A stretch of 16,055 nt of DNA from an uncultured Erythrobacteraceae bacterium (GCA_946482075.1 CAMLQG010000084.1:1-16055); one strand, 5' to 3'; counted from the stretch's first letter, positions 6,714 to 14,332 are shown. The notes: a model not told the origin generated them from the letters alone. Made by a program: numbers and translations.

Positions 6714-7304
6714 TCAAAGGGATTGAACGTGATCCAGCGGGATCGAAAAGGGGGTAGTGGGATGGTTGTGCACGATGATGAGCGCGGTCGCTCCGATGTC
6801 CAGCGCCTTGCGGATGACTTCGCGCGGATGGATCGCGGCCTCGTCCACCGAACCGTCGCCCACGTGATGGTCCAGGATCAGGCGGTTCTGCGTGTTGAGA
6901 TAGAGCACGCGGACGCGTTCCACCGTGAGATGCGCCATGTCGATATGGAGATAGTCGAGCAGCGCCTGCCAGCTGGCGAGGACGGGCTTGGACTGCACTT
7001 CGCTGCGCGCCATGCGCCGGGCGGCGAGCGCCGCGATCTTGAGCTGGCCGATCCCGACTTCGCCCATGCCCTTCACCTCGGCGAGCGCGCCGGGCTCCGC
7101 ATTGAGCACGGCGGATAGCGAGCCGAAGCGCGCCATCAGCAGCTTGGCGAGGGGTTTCGTATCCCCGCGTCTGTTGGCGGCAAAGAGAAGGTATTCCAGC
7201 ACTTCGTAATCGGCGAGCGCTTCCGCCCCGCCTTCCAGCAGGCGTTTGCGCAGCCGCTCGCGATGGCCTGAGGTGTCGTCAGGTCCAGCGATATCGTCCG
7301 GCAC
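6714..7304 (-). pseudogene. radC: radC (JAMM/MPN protein), 3' end replaced by island insertion
   Basis: Starts at GTG 7304 after a GGGGGGAA stretch. The product matches RadC/UPF0758: an N-terminal helix-hairpin-helix part (SGHRERLRKRLLEGGAEAL at 12-30; GMGEVGIGQLKIAALA at 79-94) and the MPN domain up to HHVGDGSVDEAAIHPREV and ALIIVHNHP at 174-182. A normal RadC continues HNHPSG...SxxD for about 45 more residues. Here it turns into 14 unrelated residues (TTPFSIPLDHVQSL) and stops. The JAMM Ser and Asp ligands are therefore lost, so any metal-dependent activity should be gone. The break coincides with the island end, so it is an integration product and not a sequencing error. RadC's role is unsettled, and its loss is usually tolerated. 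Confidence 0.9.
6756..6772. other. Predicted island-chromosome junction (att half-site) in radC
   Basis: Read on the minus strand, the radC codons for VHNHP (CACAACCATCCC plus an A, plus 6758-6770) are what an intact radC would have. The next bases diverge. The crossover core is therefore probably within or next to this stretch. The same core should recur at the far end of the island beyond base 1, followed by the rest of radC. Confidence 0.55.
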
Positions 7305-7375
7305 GTTCCCCCCGCGTTAAGCGTTACGGTGCGATGCATTGCCTTTGCGCAGGCAAGCGCGCAAGTGTGGTGAAG

Positions 7376-10300
7376 ATGGCCGACCAGGACGACGAGATAT
7401 CGGAGGTGGAAGATGGCGGCCCGGTAAGGCCCAAAAGCGCATGGGGCCGCCGCATCCTCCGCAAGGCGGCTCTCGGCCTCGGCGCGGTGATGGTGCTCGG
7501 CTTGAGCTATGTCTGGATCGAGCGCGAGGACATCGCCAATTCGATCATCGCCGGCCAGTTCGAAGGGATGGACATCCCGGCGACTTACGAGATCGAATCG
7601 ATCGGGCCGGACAAGCAGGTTCTGCGCAATGTCGTGATCGGCGACCCGCAGCGGCCGGACCTCACCGTCGAGCGGGTGGAAGTCTCGATCGTGCCGCAAT
7701 TCGGCCTGCCGACGATCGGCCATGCGACTGTCACCAGAGCGCGGATCTATGGGAGCTATACCAAGGGCAAGCTGAGTTTTGGCGCACTCGACCCGATCAT
7801 CTTTCCGGAAAAGAGCGAAGAGCCGACGACGCTGCCCGATATCGACCTGCGGCTGGTCGATGCGCGCGGGCTGATCCGCAGCGATCTCGGCCAGATCGGG
7901 CTGAAGGCGCAAGGGGCGGGCAATCTCGAAAGCGGGTTTTCCGGCGTCCTCGCCGCCAGCGCGCCGCGGCTGAAGGCGGGCGATTGCGACATCCATGGGC
8001 TGACGCTCTACGGCAAGGTGACGACATCCGCCGCCCGCCCGCGCTTTGCCGGCCCGATGCGGCTGAAAGGCGCGCAATGCGGCGCAAGCGGCCTGTCCGC
8101 ACGCGATGCGGTGATGGCGCTCAACCTCCATGGCGACAAGGATTTCGCCGGGCTCGACGGCGATCTGAAACTGAGCGCGCAGCGTCTGGCCTACGGCACG
8201 GCCGGCTCCAAGGGGCTGGGCGGTTCGGCCAAGTTCATCTTCCGCGATGGCGGGCTGCGGGCGAAATACGATCTTGCCTCGCGCGGGATCGAAAGCCCTC
8301 ATGCCGCGCTCGCCCGGTTCAAGGGCAGCGGTACGGTTCGCGCGCGCGACAGCTTCGCGCGGTATGAATGGCATGGCGATTGGGACGGACAAGACGTCCG
8401 CCTGGGCGACGGGCTGAACGCCACGCTGGCAAGCGTCGAGAAGAACGCGGAAGGCTCTTTCCTCGCACCGATCGCCGCGCAGGTGCGCAGGGCCCTGCTG
8501 CGCGAAGGCAAGGGGAGTTCCTTTGCCGCCAGCACGATCCTGCGCAACAATGACGGCGCGGCGACGTTCCAGATGCCGCAAGGCGCCCTACGCGGGGGAA
8601 GCGGGGCGGCGCTGCTGTCCGTCTCCCGCGTGCAGGTGCGCTTCGGCGGGCGGAACGGACCGCAGCTTTCGGGCAATTTCAGCACCGGCGGGGAAGGCCT
8701 GCCGCAGATCAGCGGGCGAATGGAGCAAAGTCCGCGCGGCAATGCGATCCTGCGCCTCGCCATGCCCGAGTATGATGCGGGCAAGGCGAGCTTGCGCGTG
8801 CCCGAACTGATCGTGGCGCAGCGTCCGGATGGCGCGATCGGCTTTGCGGGATCGATCGAGGCGGATGGGCCGCTTCCCGGCGGCATGGTGGAGAAGCTCG
8901 CGCTGCCGGTGGACGGCAACTGGTCGAGCACGGCGGGGTTCTCGCTCTGGCGCCAATGCATGCGCATCGCCTTTCGCAAGCTGGCCATGGCAGGGCTGAC
9001 TCTGGTCCAGCGCAATCTCGCCTTCTGCCCCGACGGCGGCGCTATCCTGCGCAGCGACCGGCGCGGCACGCGGCTTGCCGCAGTTTCGAAAGGGCTCGAT
9101 CTCGCCGGCAGGCTGGGTGAAAGCCCCGCGCGGATCACGAGCGGTCCACTCCGCCTCGCCTTTCCCGGCGCGAGCACTGCGAATGATCTGAACGTTTCGC
9201 TCGGCCAGCCCGGCCAGGCGAGCACTTTCCGTTTTGCCCAGTTCAGCGCGGATACCGCCAGGGGCTTCGGCGGCACGCTGGGCGGTGGCGAAGTGAAGCT
9301 CGCCTCCGTCCCGCTCGATATCCTCGATGCGGCGGGCAAGTGGCATTATGCCGGCGGCGTGTTCGCGCTGGGCGATGCGAATTTCCGTGTGGAAGACCGC
9401 GAGCAGGTGGACCGCTTCGAGCCGCTCGTCGCGCGCGGCGCGCAGCTGGCGCTCAAGGATAATGTGATCGCCGCCCAGGCTTTGTTGCGCGAACCGAAGA
9501 GCGACCGCCAGGTCACCCGCGTCGACATCCGCCACGACCTCCACCGCGGTGCAGGCCATGCCGATCTGTTCGTGGACGATCTGCTGTTCGACAGCCAGGT
9601 CCAGCCTGCTACTTTGACCACCTTGGCGCTCGGCGTCGTTGCCAATGCAGCAGGCACGGTGCGCGGGCAGGGTCGGATCGACTGGACTCCCCAGACGGTC
9701 ACCAGTGGCGGCACCTTCTCTACCGACAATTTCGATTTCGCGGCTGCCTTCGGCCCGGCCAAGGGAGTGTCGGGCACGGTGCGGTTCACCGATCTCCTCG
9801 GCCTCGTGACCGCGCCGCGCCAGCGGCTGGTGATCAAGGAGATCAATCCGGGCATCCCGGTCAACGATGGCGAACTCTTCTTCCAGCTGCAGCCGGGTAA
9901 TATCCTGTCGGTGGAAGGCGCGCGCTGGCCGTTCCTGGGCGGCACGCTCACGCTGCAGCCCGTGCAGATGCGCATGGGCGTGGCGGAGACGAGGCGCTAC
10001 GTGCTCGGCATCGACGGGATGGACGCGTCGCTGTTCCTCGAGCGGATGGAGCTCGGCAATATCAGCGCCACCGGCACGTTCGACGGGCAGGTGCCGATCG
10101 TGTTCGACGAGAATGGCGGGCGGCTGGAAGGCGGCCTGCTCACCTCGCGCGCGCCGGGCGGCAATTTCTCCTATGTCGGCGAACTGACTTATAAGGACCT
10201 GTCGGCGATGGCGAACTTCGCTTTCGCGGCGCTGCGCTCGGTCGATTACAAGATCATGCGCGTGGCGGTGGATGGGCCGCTGACGGGCGAGATCGTGACC

Positions 10301-10639
10301 CGCGTGCGCTTCGAAGGGGTCAGCCAGGGCGCGGGAACCAAGCAGAATTTCCTGACCAGGCAGATCGCCAAGCTGCCCGTGCGCTTCAATGTGAATATCC
10401 GCGCGCCGTTCTACAATCTGATCACCTCGGTCAAGGCGATGTACGATCCCGCCTTCGTCCGAGATCCGCGCGAGCTTGGCCTGATGGACGAGCAGGGCAG
10501 GCCGATCTCCAAGGAACAGCGCGAAACAGGCAAGCTGTTGCCCCCCGACAAGAAGCCCGCGCCCCCCGCCGCTTCGCCTGCCGATGCGGCTCGGCCGCCG
10601 AACCCCATTCAGCAAAAAGAAAGCGAGAACATGCGATGA
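7376..10639 (+). CDS. ydbH: YdbH-family AsmA-like intermembrane lipid transport protein
   Basis: About 1087 residues from ATG 7376 (an upstream ATG at 7334 would add 14 residues and lacks a ribosome site). A cytoplasmic basic N-terminus is followed by one membrane anchor (AALGLGAVMVLGLSYVWI, about 31-48). A very long periplasmic region of repeating beta strands comes next, typical of AsmA-like bridge proteins. The C-terminus carries the DctA-YdbH region (GTFDGQVPIVFDENGG ... FNVNIRAPFYNLITSVKAMYDP). Its length is above that of E. coli YdbH (879 residues). Family knowledge: YdbH, with YhdP and TamB, carries phospholipids from inner to outer membrane and works with the lipoprotein YnbE. The stop overlaps the next ATG (ATGA), so translation is coupled. 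The gene is divergent from radC. Confidence 0.9.
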   Translation: MADQDDEISEVEDGGPVRPKSAWGRRILRKAALGLGAVMVLGLSYVWIEREDIANSIIAGQFEGMDIPATYEIESIGPDKQVLRNVVIGDPQRPDLTVERVEVSIVPQFGLPTIGHATVTRARIYGSYTKGKLSFGALDPIIFPEKSEEPTTLPDIDLRLVDARGLIRSDLGQIGLKAQGAGNLESGFSGVLAASAPRLKAGDCDIHGLTLYGKVTTSAARPRFAGPMRLKGAQCGASGLSARDAVMALNLHGDKDFAGLDGDLKLSAQRLAYGTAGSKGLGGSAKFIFRDGGLRAKYDLASRGIESPHAALARFKGSGTVRARDSFARYEWHGDWDGQDVRLGDGLNATLASVEKNAEGSFLAPIAAQVRRALLREGKGSSFAASTILRNNDGAATFQMPQGALRGGSGAALLSVSRVQVRFGGRNGPQLSGNFSTGGEGLPQISGRMEQSPRGNAILRLAMPEYDAGKASLRVPELIVAQRPDGAIGFAGSIEADGPLPGGMVEKLALPVDGNWSSTAGFSLWRQCMRIAFRKLAMAGLTLVQRNLAFCPDGGAILRSDRRGTRLAAVSKGLDLAGRLGESPARITSGPLRLAFPGASTANDLNVSLGQPGQASTFRFAQFSADTARGFGGTLGGGEVKLASVPLDILDAAGKWHYAGGVFALGDANFRVEDREQVDRFEPLVARGAQLALKDNVIAAQALLREPKSDRQVTRVDIRHDLHRGAGHADLFVDDLLFDSQVQPATLTTLALGVVANAAGTVRGQGRIDWTPQTVTSGGTFSTDNFDFAAAFGPAKGVSGTVRFTDLLGLVTAPRQRLVIKEINPGIPVNDGELFFQLQPGNILSVEGARWPFLGGTLTLQPVQMRMGVAETRRYVLGIDGMDASLFLERMELGNISATGTFDGQVPIVFDENGGRLEGGLLTSRAPGGNFSYVGELTYKDLSAMANFAFAALRSVDYKIMRVAVDGPLTGEIVTRVRFEGVSQGAGTKQNFLTRQIAKLPVRFNVNIRAPFYNLITSVKAMYDPAFVRDPRELGLMDEQGRPISKEQRETGKLLPPDKKPAPPAASPADAARPPNPIQQKESENMR

Positions 10640-10908
10640 CGCAGTGGAAATTGACCTCTCGCGCCCCGGCTGCAAGAAGCGCAGCCATGAGAATGGAGCA
10701 TTCACAGGGGCGAGGGGCGACCCGACGGGCATGGGGCCCAGCGGCGGTGGTGATAGGGGCAAGCGCGCTGCTGGCCGGATGCATTTCCGTGAATGCGCCC
10801 GACAAGCCGATCGTGATCGAGCTCAATATCAACATCAAACAGGAAGTGATTTATCGAATCGCCGACGATGTGGCGAACACGATCAATCAAAATCCGGAGA
10901 TTTTCTGA
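10636..10908 (+). CDS. ynbE: YnbE-family outer-membrane lipoprotein
   Basis: 90 residues from the ATG that overlaps the ydbH stop (ATGA). A hydrophobic segment AVVIGASALLAGC ends in a lipobox with the modified cysteine at residue 49. The mature part, about 42 residues, contains PIVIELNINIKQEVIYRI, the conserved core of YnbE. The n-region before the signal segment is long (34 residues), so Met18 or Met20 (10687 or 10693) may be the real start. Known role: YnbE pairs by beta-strand augmentation with the C-terminus of YdbH at the outer membrane to complete the lipid bridge. The stop overlaps the following ATG (TGATG), which suggests stoichiometric co-translation of all three proteins. Confidence 0.88.
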   Translation: MTQWKLTSRAPAARSAAMRMEHSQGRGATRRAWGPAAVVIGASALLAGCISVNAPDKPIVIELNINIKQEVIYRIADDVANTINQNPEIF

Positions 10909-11315
10909 TGCGTGGTTCCGTGAATGGCGTGTTGATCCGCAAGCTGGCAATGGGCGCCGGCGTGCTGGCCGTGTCTCTCGGCGCATTCGGTGGCGCCGCC
11001 TATGCGCAGCGCGATCCCGCCTATGCCGCGGCGCGCGCCTCCGGCCAGATCGGCGAGAAGATGGACGGCTATCTCGGCGTCGTGGGCAGCGCTTCGCCCG
11101 AAGTGCGCGCGCTGGTCAGCGATCTCAATATCAAGCGCAAGGCCGTCTACGCCCAGAAGGCGCAGGCCGCGAAGGTGACGATTGAGGAATATGCCTTCGG
11201 TTCGGGCTGCGACGCGATCGCGCGCACGGCGCCGGGCGAGAAGTACGAAGCGCCCGGTGGCGGCTGGCAGACTCGCGGCTCGGGCCCGCCGCAGCGCGAC
11301 AGCCGCTGTCCCTGA
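10908..11315 (+). CDS. ydbL: YdbL-family (DUF1318) periplasmic protein
   Basis: 135 residues. An N-terminal Sec signal peptide (basic VLIRKLA, hydrophobic AGVLAVSLGAFGGA) has a likely cleavage after AYA at about 33. The mature protein has the DUF1318 pattern: QIGEKMDGYLGVV, followed by LVSDLNIKRKAVYAQKAQ (about 69-86) and a TIEEYAFGSGCDAI segment. The C-terminus is a Gly/Pro-rich tail with a cysteine near the end. In E. coli YdbL is a small periplasmic partner thought to guide YdbH-YnbE assembly. The gene overlaps ynbE (TGATG) and is the last of the operon. Palindromic repeats begin right after it. Confidence 0.88.
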   Translation: MRGSVNGVLIRKLAMGAGVLAVSLGAFGGAAYAQRDPAYAAARASGQIGEKMDGYLGVVGSASPEVRALVSDLNIKRKAVYAQKAQAAKVTIEEYAFGSGCDAIARTAPGEKYEAPGGGWQTRGSGPPQRDSRCP

Positions 11316-11322
11316 TGTAAGA

Positions 11323-11403
11323 CGTCATCCCAGCGCAGGCTGGGATCTTTTGCGGCCAGGCTGCACATTACGGTGAACGATCCCAGCCTGCGTTGGGATG
11401 ACG
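11323..11403. repeat. Inverted pair of 25-bp palindromic repeats
   Basis: Unit A (11323-11347) begins CGTCATCCCAGCGCAGG and is itself a small hairpin. Unit B (11379-11403) is its reverse complement with one mismatch. Together they could form a long stem around a 31-bp loop, which may end or protect the ydbL transcript. Units of this CGTCATCCC... kind are scattered between genes in many sphingomonads. Confidence 0.8.
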
Positions 11404-11421
11404 GAATAGGGTCTGCTTCCT

Positions 11422-11501
11422 CGTCACCCCGGCCTTGAGCCGGGGTCCCGCTTTCGGTTGACGGCGAGAAAGCGGGATGCCGGATCAAGTCCGGCATGAC
11501 G
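11422..11501. repeat. Second inverted pair of palindromic repeats
   Basis: Unit C (11422-11454) starts CGTCACCCCGGCCTTGAGCC. Unit D (11469-11501) ends CCGGCATGACG and is the imperfect reverse complement of C; both share a CCCGCTTT/AAAGCGGG flank. They belong to the same general class as the preceding pair but differ in the stem sequence. Confidence 0.75.
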
Positions 11502-11571
11502 GATTTGGAGCGCGGTTTCCGACCCGCGTCATTTTTCTCTTCGCACCTGCGCAAATTGCGAATCCCTTCGG

Positions 11572-11600
11572 TTGACTCGCGATAACCCCCCGCCTAAGGG
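11572..11600 (+). promoter_or_regulatory. Possible promoter of the F0 ATP synthase operon
   Basis: TTGACT (11572-11577) and TAAGGG (11595-11600) with a 17-bp spacer, about 60 bp upstream of atpI. The -35 is good and the -10 is weak, which is common in GC-rich alphaproteobacteria. It is the only reasonable candidate between the repeats and atpI. Confidence 0.4.
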
Positions 11601-11662
11601 GGCGGCGCCCTTGGCGGGCAGCGACTTTTTGTGCCATTCACCCTTTTCAAGAGGAGCGAGGC

Positions 11663-11983
11663 ATGAGCGAGGAGCCGTCCGCACGGGAACCCATCGGTGA
11701 AGATGCGCGGATCGACGCGCTCGAAGAGCGGCTCAAGGCCGCGCGCGAGCGGGAAGATAAGCGTAACCAGCCAAAGGTGACGGGGGCCGATGCGAATTAT
11801 CGCATGGGCAACCGCGTCCTGGCGGATTTGCTGGGGGGTATCGGTGGCGGTGCGTTGATCGGCTGGGTCATTGACCGACTGCTGGGCAACGAGAAGCCTT
11901 GGGGTCTGCTGGTGATGATGTTCCTCGGAACCATCGTTGCCTTCAGGAACATTATCCGGATGGCGAGCCGGAAACCGGATTGA
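11663..11983 (+). CDS. atpI: F0F1 ATP synthase assembly protein I
   Basis: 106 residues. The N-terminal 45 are charged and helical (IDALEERLKAAREREDKR at 17-34). Two membrane spans follow, about 52-73 (VLADLLGGIGGGALIGWVI) and 80-98. This is the AtpI/UncI layout of alphaproteobacteria. AtpI helps assemble the c-ring and has been linked to Mg2+ supply to the synthase; it is not a subunit of the finished enzyme. The start is supported by GAGGAGCGAGG just upstream. It is the first gene of the F0 cluster. The gap to the a-subunit start is 59 bp and contains no terminator. Confidence 0.92.
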   Translation: MSEEPSAREPIGEDARIDALEERLKAAREREDKRNQPKVTGADANYRMGNRVLADLLGGIGGGALIGWVIDRLLGNEKPWGLLVMMFLGTIVAFRNIIRMASRKPD

Positions 11984-12030
11984 TTCCAACGAAGGGATCG
12001 GACGGATCGGTCGCCTTGGGCGAATTTGAC

Positions 12031-12035
12031 AGGAA
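12031..12035 (+). promoter_or_regulatory. Ribosome site selecting a GTG start for atpB
   Basis: AGGAA lies 7 bp before GTG at 12043. No suitable ribosome site precedes the other in-frame starts, and a start much further upstream would overlap atpI. Confidence 0.55.
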
Positions 12036-12042
12036 CGCGAGC

Positions 12043-12831
12043 GTGGCAGCCGAGCAGGGCAAAGTCGACCCGATGCACCAGTTCACGATCGAGCCGCTGT
12101 TCGGCTCGGGTCACTGGGAAATCGCAGGCTACAATATCGCTTTCACCAACAGCGCGCTGTGGATGGCGATCGCCGCCGCGGCGCTGTGGGTGTTCGTTGC
12201 AGGCGGCATGAAGCGGGAACTGATCCCCGGCCGCTGGCAGATGGCCGTGGAAAGCTTCGTCGGCTTCATCGACGATACGCTGGAAGCCAATGTCGGGAAG
12301 GAAGGGCGCAAATACGTCCCCTACATCTTCTCGATCTTCATGTTCATCCTTTTCGCGAACCTCCTGGGAATGCTGCCGCTCGGGCTCGTCGGCCTGCATG
12401 CATTCACTTTCACCAGCCATTTCTCCGTCACCGGCGTGCTCGCGATCATGTCCTTCGCGATCGTCCTGGTGGTCGGCTTCTGGAAACACAAGCTCCACTT
12501 CTTCTCGCTGTTCGTGCCCCACGGCACGCCGCTGCCGATGATCCCGCTGATCTTCGTGATCGAGCTCGTCAGCTTCCTCGTGCGCCCCTTCAGCCTCGGC
12601 CTGCGACTGTTCGTCGCGATGATGGCGGGCCACGTGCTGCTCGAAGTGCTCTCCGGCTTCGTGATCAACGGCTTCAATGCCGGCCTGGGCATCGGCCCGG
12701 TGGTCAGCGTCCTGAGCTTCGTCCTGATGGTCGCGATCTGCGCTCTCGAAGTGCTCGTCGCCGGCATCCAGGCCTATGTCTTCGCGTTGTTGGCCTCGCT
12801 CTACATCAACGACGCCGAGAATCTTCACTAA
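12043..12831 (+). CDS. atpB: ATP synthase F0 subunit a
   Basis: 262 residues from GTG 12043, a normal length for alphaproteobacterial subunit a. The N-terminus [13 protein letters not shown] is typical of the group; five to six hydrophobic spans follow. The proton-channel helix [17 protein letters not shown] (181-197) contains the essential arginine R188, equivalent to E. coli R210. The last helix ([20 protein letters not shown], 235-254) carries the conserved E/Q pair of the half-channel. In the inner membrane it forms the proton path against the c-ring. An upstream ATG at 11899 in the same frame would put 48 unrelated residues in front and overlap atpI, so it is rejected. Confidence 0.93.
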   Translation: MAAEQGKVDPMHQFTIEPLFGSGHWEIAGYNIAFTNSALWMAIAAAALWVFVAGGMKRELIPGRWQMAVESFVGFIDDTLEANVGKEGRKYVPYIFSIFMFILFANLLGMLPLGLVGLHAFTFTSHFSVTGVLAIMSFAIVLVVGFWKHKLHFFSLFVPHGTPLPMIPLIFVIELVSFLVRPFSLGLRLFVAMMAGHVLLEVLSGFVINGFNAGLGIGPVVSVLSFVLMVAICALEVLVAGIQAYVFALLASLYINDAENLH

Positions 12832-12860
12832 GAATTTGAACCTACAAACGAAATCCAAAG

Positions 12861-12866
12861 AAGGAG
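12861..12866 (+). promoter_or_regulatory. Strong Shine-Dalgarno of atpE
   Basis: AAGGAG 8 bp before ATG 12875, in an AT-rich stretch unlike the rest of the operon. This suits the high copy number needed for subunit c. Confidence 0.7.
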
Positions 12867-12874
12867 TTTTTGAA

Positions 12875-13102
12875 ATGGAAGCAGAAAGCGCGAAGCTGAT
12901 CGGTGCGGGTCTCGCTGCCATCGGCGCCGGCATGGCTGCCATCGGCGTGGGTAACGTCTTCGGTTCGTTCCTCGAAAGCGCTCTGCGCAATCCGGGCGCG
13001 GCCGACGGCCAGCAGGGTCGCCTGTTCATCGGCTTCGCCGCCGCCGAACTTCTGGGCCTGCTCTCGTTTGTCGTCGCGATGATCCTGATCTTCGTCGCCT
13101 GA
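12875..13102 (+). CDS. atpE: ATP synthase F0 subunit c
   Basis: 75 residues, a two-helix hairpin. Helix 1 carries the Gly/Ala packing pattern ([21 protein letters not shown], about 10-30). The polar loop has RNP at 38-40 (RQP in E. coli). Helix 2 has the ion-carrying carboxylate E58 in FAAAELLGL. The residues around E58 look like a proton-type ring, without the extra polar ligands of Na+ enzymes. About ten or more copies form the rotor ring in the inner membrane. The start at 12875 is fixed by AAGGAG and by family length. It follows atpB by 43 bp. Confidence 0.95.
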   Translation: MEAESAKLIGAGLAAIGAGMAAIGVGNVFGSFLESALRNPGAADGQQGRLFIGFAAAELLGLLSFVVAMILIFVA

Positions 13103-13117
13103 CGAAGTGATCAAGCT

Positions 13118-13148
13118 GTGCCGGCCAGCCATGTGGCCTAGCCGGCAC
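13118..13148 (+). repeat. Hairpin between atpE and atpF'
   Basis: GTGCCGGC (13118-13125) and GCCGGCAC (13141-13148) are perfect arms, with a second GGCC pair inside the loop. There is no T-run. A stable stem just after atpE would be expected to protect or process the mRNA and help raise subunit c over b and b'. Confidence 0.6.
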
Positions 13149-13183
13149 GCTTCCCGATTGCGCCAGACTACCGGAACCGACCG

Positions 13184-13678
13184 ATGCCTCAGATAGCCCA
13201 GCTTTCCGAAACCTATGCCAGCCAGATATTCTGGGTGCTCATCTTCTTCGGGCTGATCTTCTTCGTCATCGGCAAGGGGATGGTGCCCAAGGTGATGGAC
13301 ACGGTCGCCCAGCGCGACAACCAGATCGCCAGCGATCTCGCCGCCGCCGAAGCCGCGCGCAAGCAGGCCGATGCGGAGGAAGCCTCCTGGCGCACGAAGG
13401 AAAACGCCAACCGGGCGGAAGCCCAGGCGCTCATCGCCAAGGCCAAGGCGGACGCGGCCGCCGCGACCGAGACAAAGCTCGCGGCGGCCAATGTCGAGAT
13501 CGACAAGACGCTGACCGCGGCCGAAGCCCGGATCGACGAGGCGCGGACTTCCGCTCTTGCCGAGATCGAGGACGTGGCGAGCGAAGCGGCGCAGGATATC
13601 GTGCGCCGTCTCGCCGGAGTGGAAGTGGCCGCCGATGCCGCCAAGTCCGCCGTTAAGGAAGCACTGAACCATGGCTAA
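13184..13678 (+). CDS. atpF': ATP synthase F0 subunit b'
   Basis: 164 residues. A short N-terminus is followed by one membrane span (QIFWVLIFFGLIFFVIGKGMV, about 14-34) and a long Ala/Glu/Lys-rich helix (about 40-155) that forms the peripheral stalk. Alphaproteobacteria use a b/b' heterodimer in place of two identical b subunits. The first of the pair, with a short N-terminus and the KGMVPKV motif after the span, is b'. It ends 8 bp inside atpF (ATGGCTAA), so the two stalk subunits are translationally coupled, which suits their 1:1 ratio. The 81-bp gap from atpE holds a hairpin. Confidence 0.92.
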   Translation: MPQIAQLSETYASQIFWVLIFFGLIFFVIGKGMVPKVMDTVAQRDNQIASDLAAAEAARKQADAEEASWRTKENANRAEAQALIAKAKADAAAATETKLAAANVEIDKTLTAAEARIDEARTSALAEIEDVASEAAQDIVRRLAGVEVAADAAKSAVKEALNHG

Positions 13679-14270
13679 TCCTGTGGCCGATCATGCGGCG
13701 ACTCCCGCTGCCGAGCAGCCTTCTGCCGAACTGACCGCCACGATCGAGCATGATGCGGGCGCACATGGCGCCGAGCATGCACCGGGTCCGGTGGCTTTCG
13801 GCTTCATCGGGCCGGGTGCCTGGGTGTCGATCGCCTTCCTGGTGCTGATCGTCATCGCGCTGTGGAAGAAGGTTCCGAGCGCGATCGCCGGCGGGCTTGA
13901 TTCCAAGATCGCCGAGATTCGCAAGCAGCTCGATGAGGCGAAGGCGCTGCGCGCCGAAGCTGAAGCGCTGCGCAAGGAATATGCCGACAAGATCGCCAAT
14001 GCCGAGAAAGACGCCGCGGCGATGGTCGAGCATGCCCGCTCGGAAGCGGAACTGATCGTCACCAAGGCGCAGGCCGATGCCGAAGCGATGGTCGTCCGCC
14101 GCAAGAAGATGGCCGAAGACAAGATCGCCGCTGCCGAACGCGGTGCGGTGGAAGAACTGCGCGCCAAGGCGGCCGCTGCTGCTGCTGCTGCTGCCAAGGG
14201 CCTGATTGCCGAAAAGCACGACGCGAAGGCGGACAGGAAGCTGGTCGACGAATCGATCTCGGGAATCTGA
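13671..14270 (+). CDS. atpF: ATP synthase F0 subunit b
   Basis: 199 residues. A His/Ala-rich N-terminal extension of about 45 residues precedes the membrane span (WVSIAFLVLIVIALWKKVP, 51-69). The stalk helix has the SAIAGGLDSKIAEIRKQLDEA pattern of subunit b at about 70-90. Near the C-terminus is a run of alanines (AAAAAAAAA) coded by six tandem GCT triplets at 14175-14192, a small microsatellite. It pairs with b' to hold the F1 head. The F1 genes (delta, alpha, gamma, beta, epsilon) are not in this window, as usual for alphaproteobacteria. A terminator follows 30 bp after the stop. Confidence 0.93.
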   Translation: MANPVADHAATPAAEQPSAELTATIEHDAGAHGAEHAPGPVAFGFIGPGAWVSIAFLVLIVIALWKKVPSAIAGGLDSKIAEIRKQLDEAKALRAEAEALRKEYADKIANAEKDAAAMVEHARSEAELIVTKAQADAEAMVVRRKKMAEDKIAAAERGAVEELRAKAAAAAAAAAKGLIAEKHDAKADRKLVDESISGI

Positions 14271-14300
14271 TCGCCTGATCAGCCACATGTGAGAATCGAG

Positions 14301-14332
14301 AGCCCACCGCGACTGCGGTGGGCTTTTGTTTT
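14301..14332 (+). terminator. Intrinsic terminator of the atp operon
   Basis: Perfect 10-bp stem AGCCCACCGC (14301-14310) and GCGGTGGGCT (14315-14324) with loop GACT, followed by a T-rich tail (TTTGTTTT). Confidence 0.9.

Larger units (their letters stand above)
1..6758. mobile_element. Genomic island integrated in radC (right-hand part, left end outside window)
   Basis: The island is defined by a tyrosine recombinase gene next to a chromosomal gene, radC, whose reading frame departs from its family right after the HNHP codons (6759-6770). Everything left of about 6758 down to the window edge is plausible cargo: an XRE regulator, a DprA-like protein, a HAD-phosphoribosyltransferase and a PHP-ATPase, all on the minus strand like the integrase. 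The right boundary is placed to within about 15 bases, because the shared att core cannot be resolved without the other end. The left attachment site and the missing 3' part of radC should lie beyond base 1. No plasmid-transfer, phage structural or transposase genes are visible in this part. Confidence 0.75.
11316..11662. other. Intergenic region between ydbL and atpI: repeats and promoter
   Basis: 347 bp without a gene. The first 185 bp hold four palindromic units in two inverted pairs (listed separately). The rest, from about 11502, leads into the ATP synthase genes and contains a possible promoter at 11572-11600 and the atpI ribosome site (GAGGAGCGAGG, 11651-11661). I see no small ORF with a credible start. 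Confidence 0.7.

Noticed and set aside
7136..8581. 481-codon minus-strand frame across radC and ydbH
   Set aside because: It overlaps two recognised genes and has low-complexity composition and no family features.
8588..10762. 724-codon open frame on the minus strand opposite ydbH
   Set aside because: It mirrors the codon pattern of the real gene; the protein is a His/Arg/Ala-rich shadow with no domain. Long antisense frames are usual in GC-rich DNA.
11323..11501. CRISPR array
   Set aside because: The units are inverted, not direct, repeats, with unequal spacers and only two of each kind.
11899..12042. N-terminal extension of atpB from ATG 11899
   Set aside because: It overlaps atpI and has no similarity to subunit a; GTG 12043 has a ribosome site and gives the usual length.
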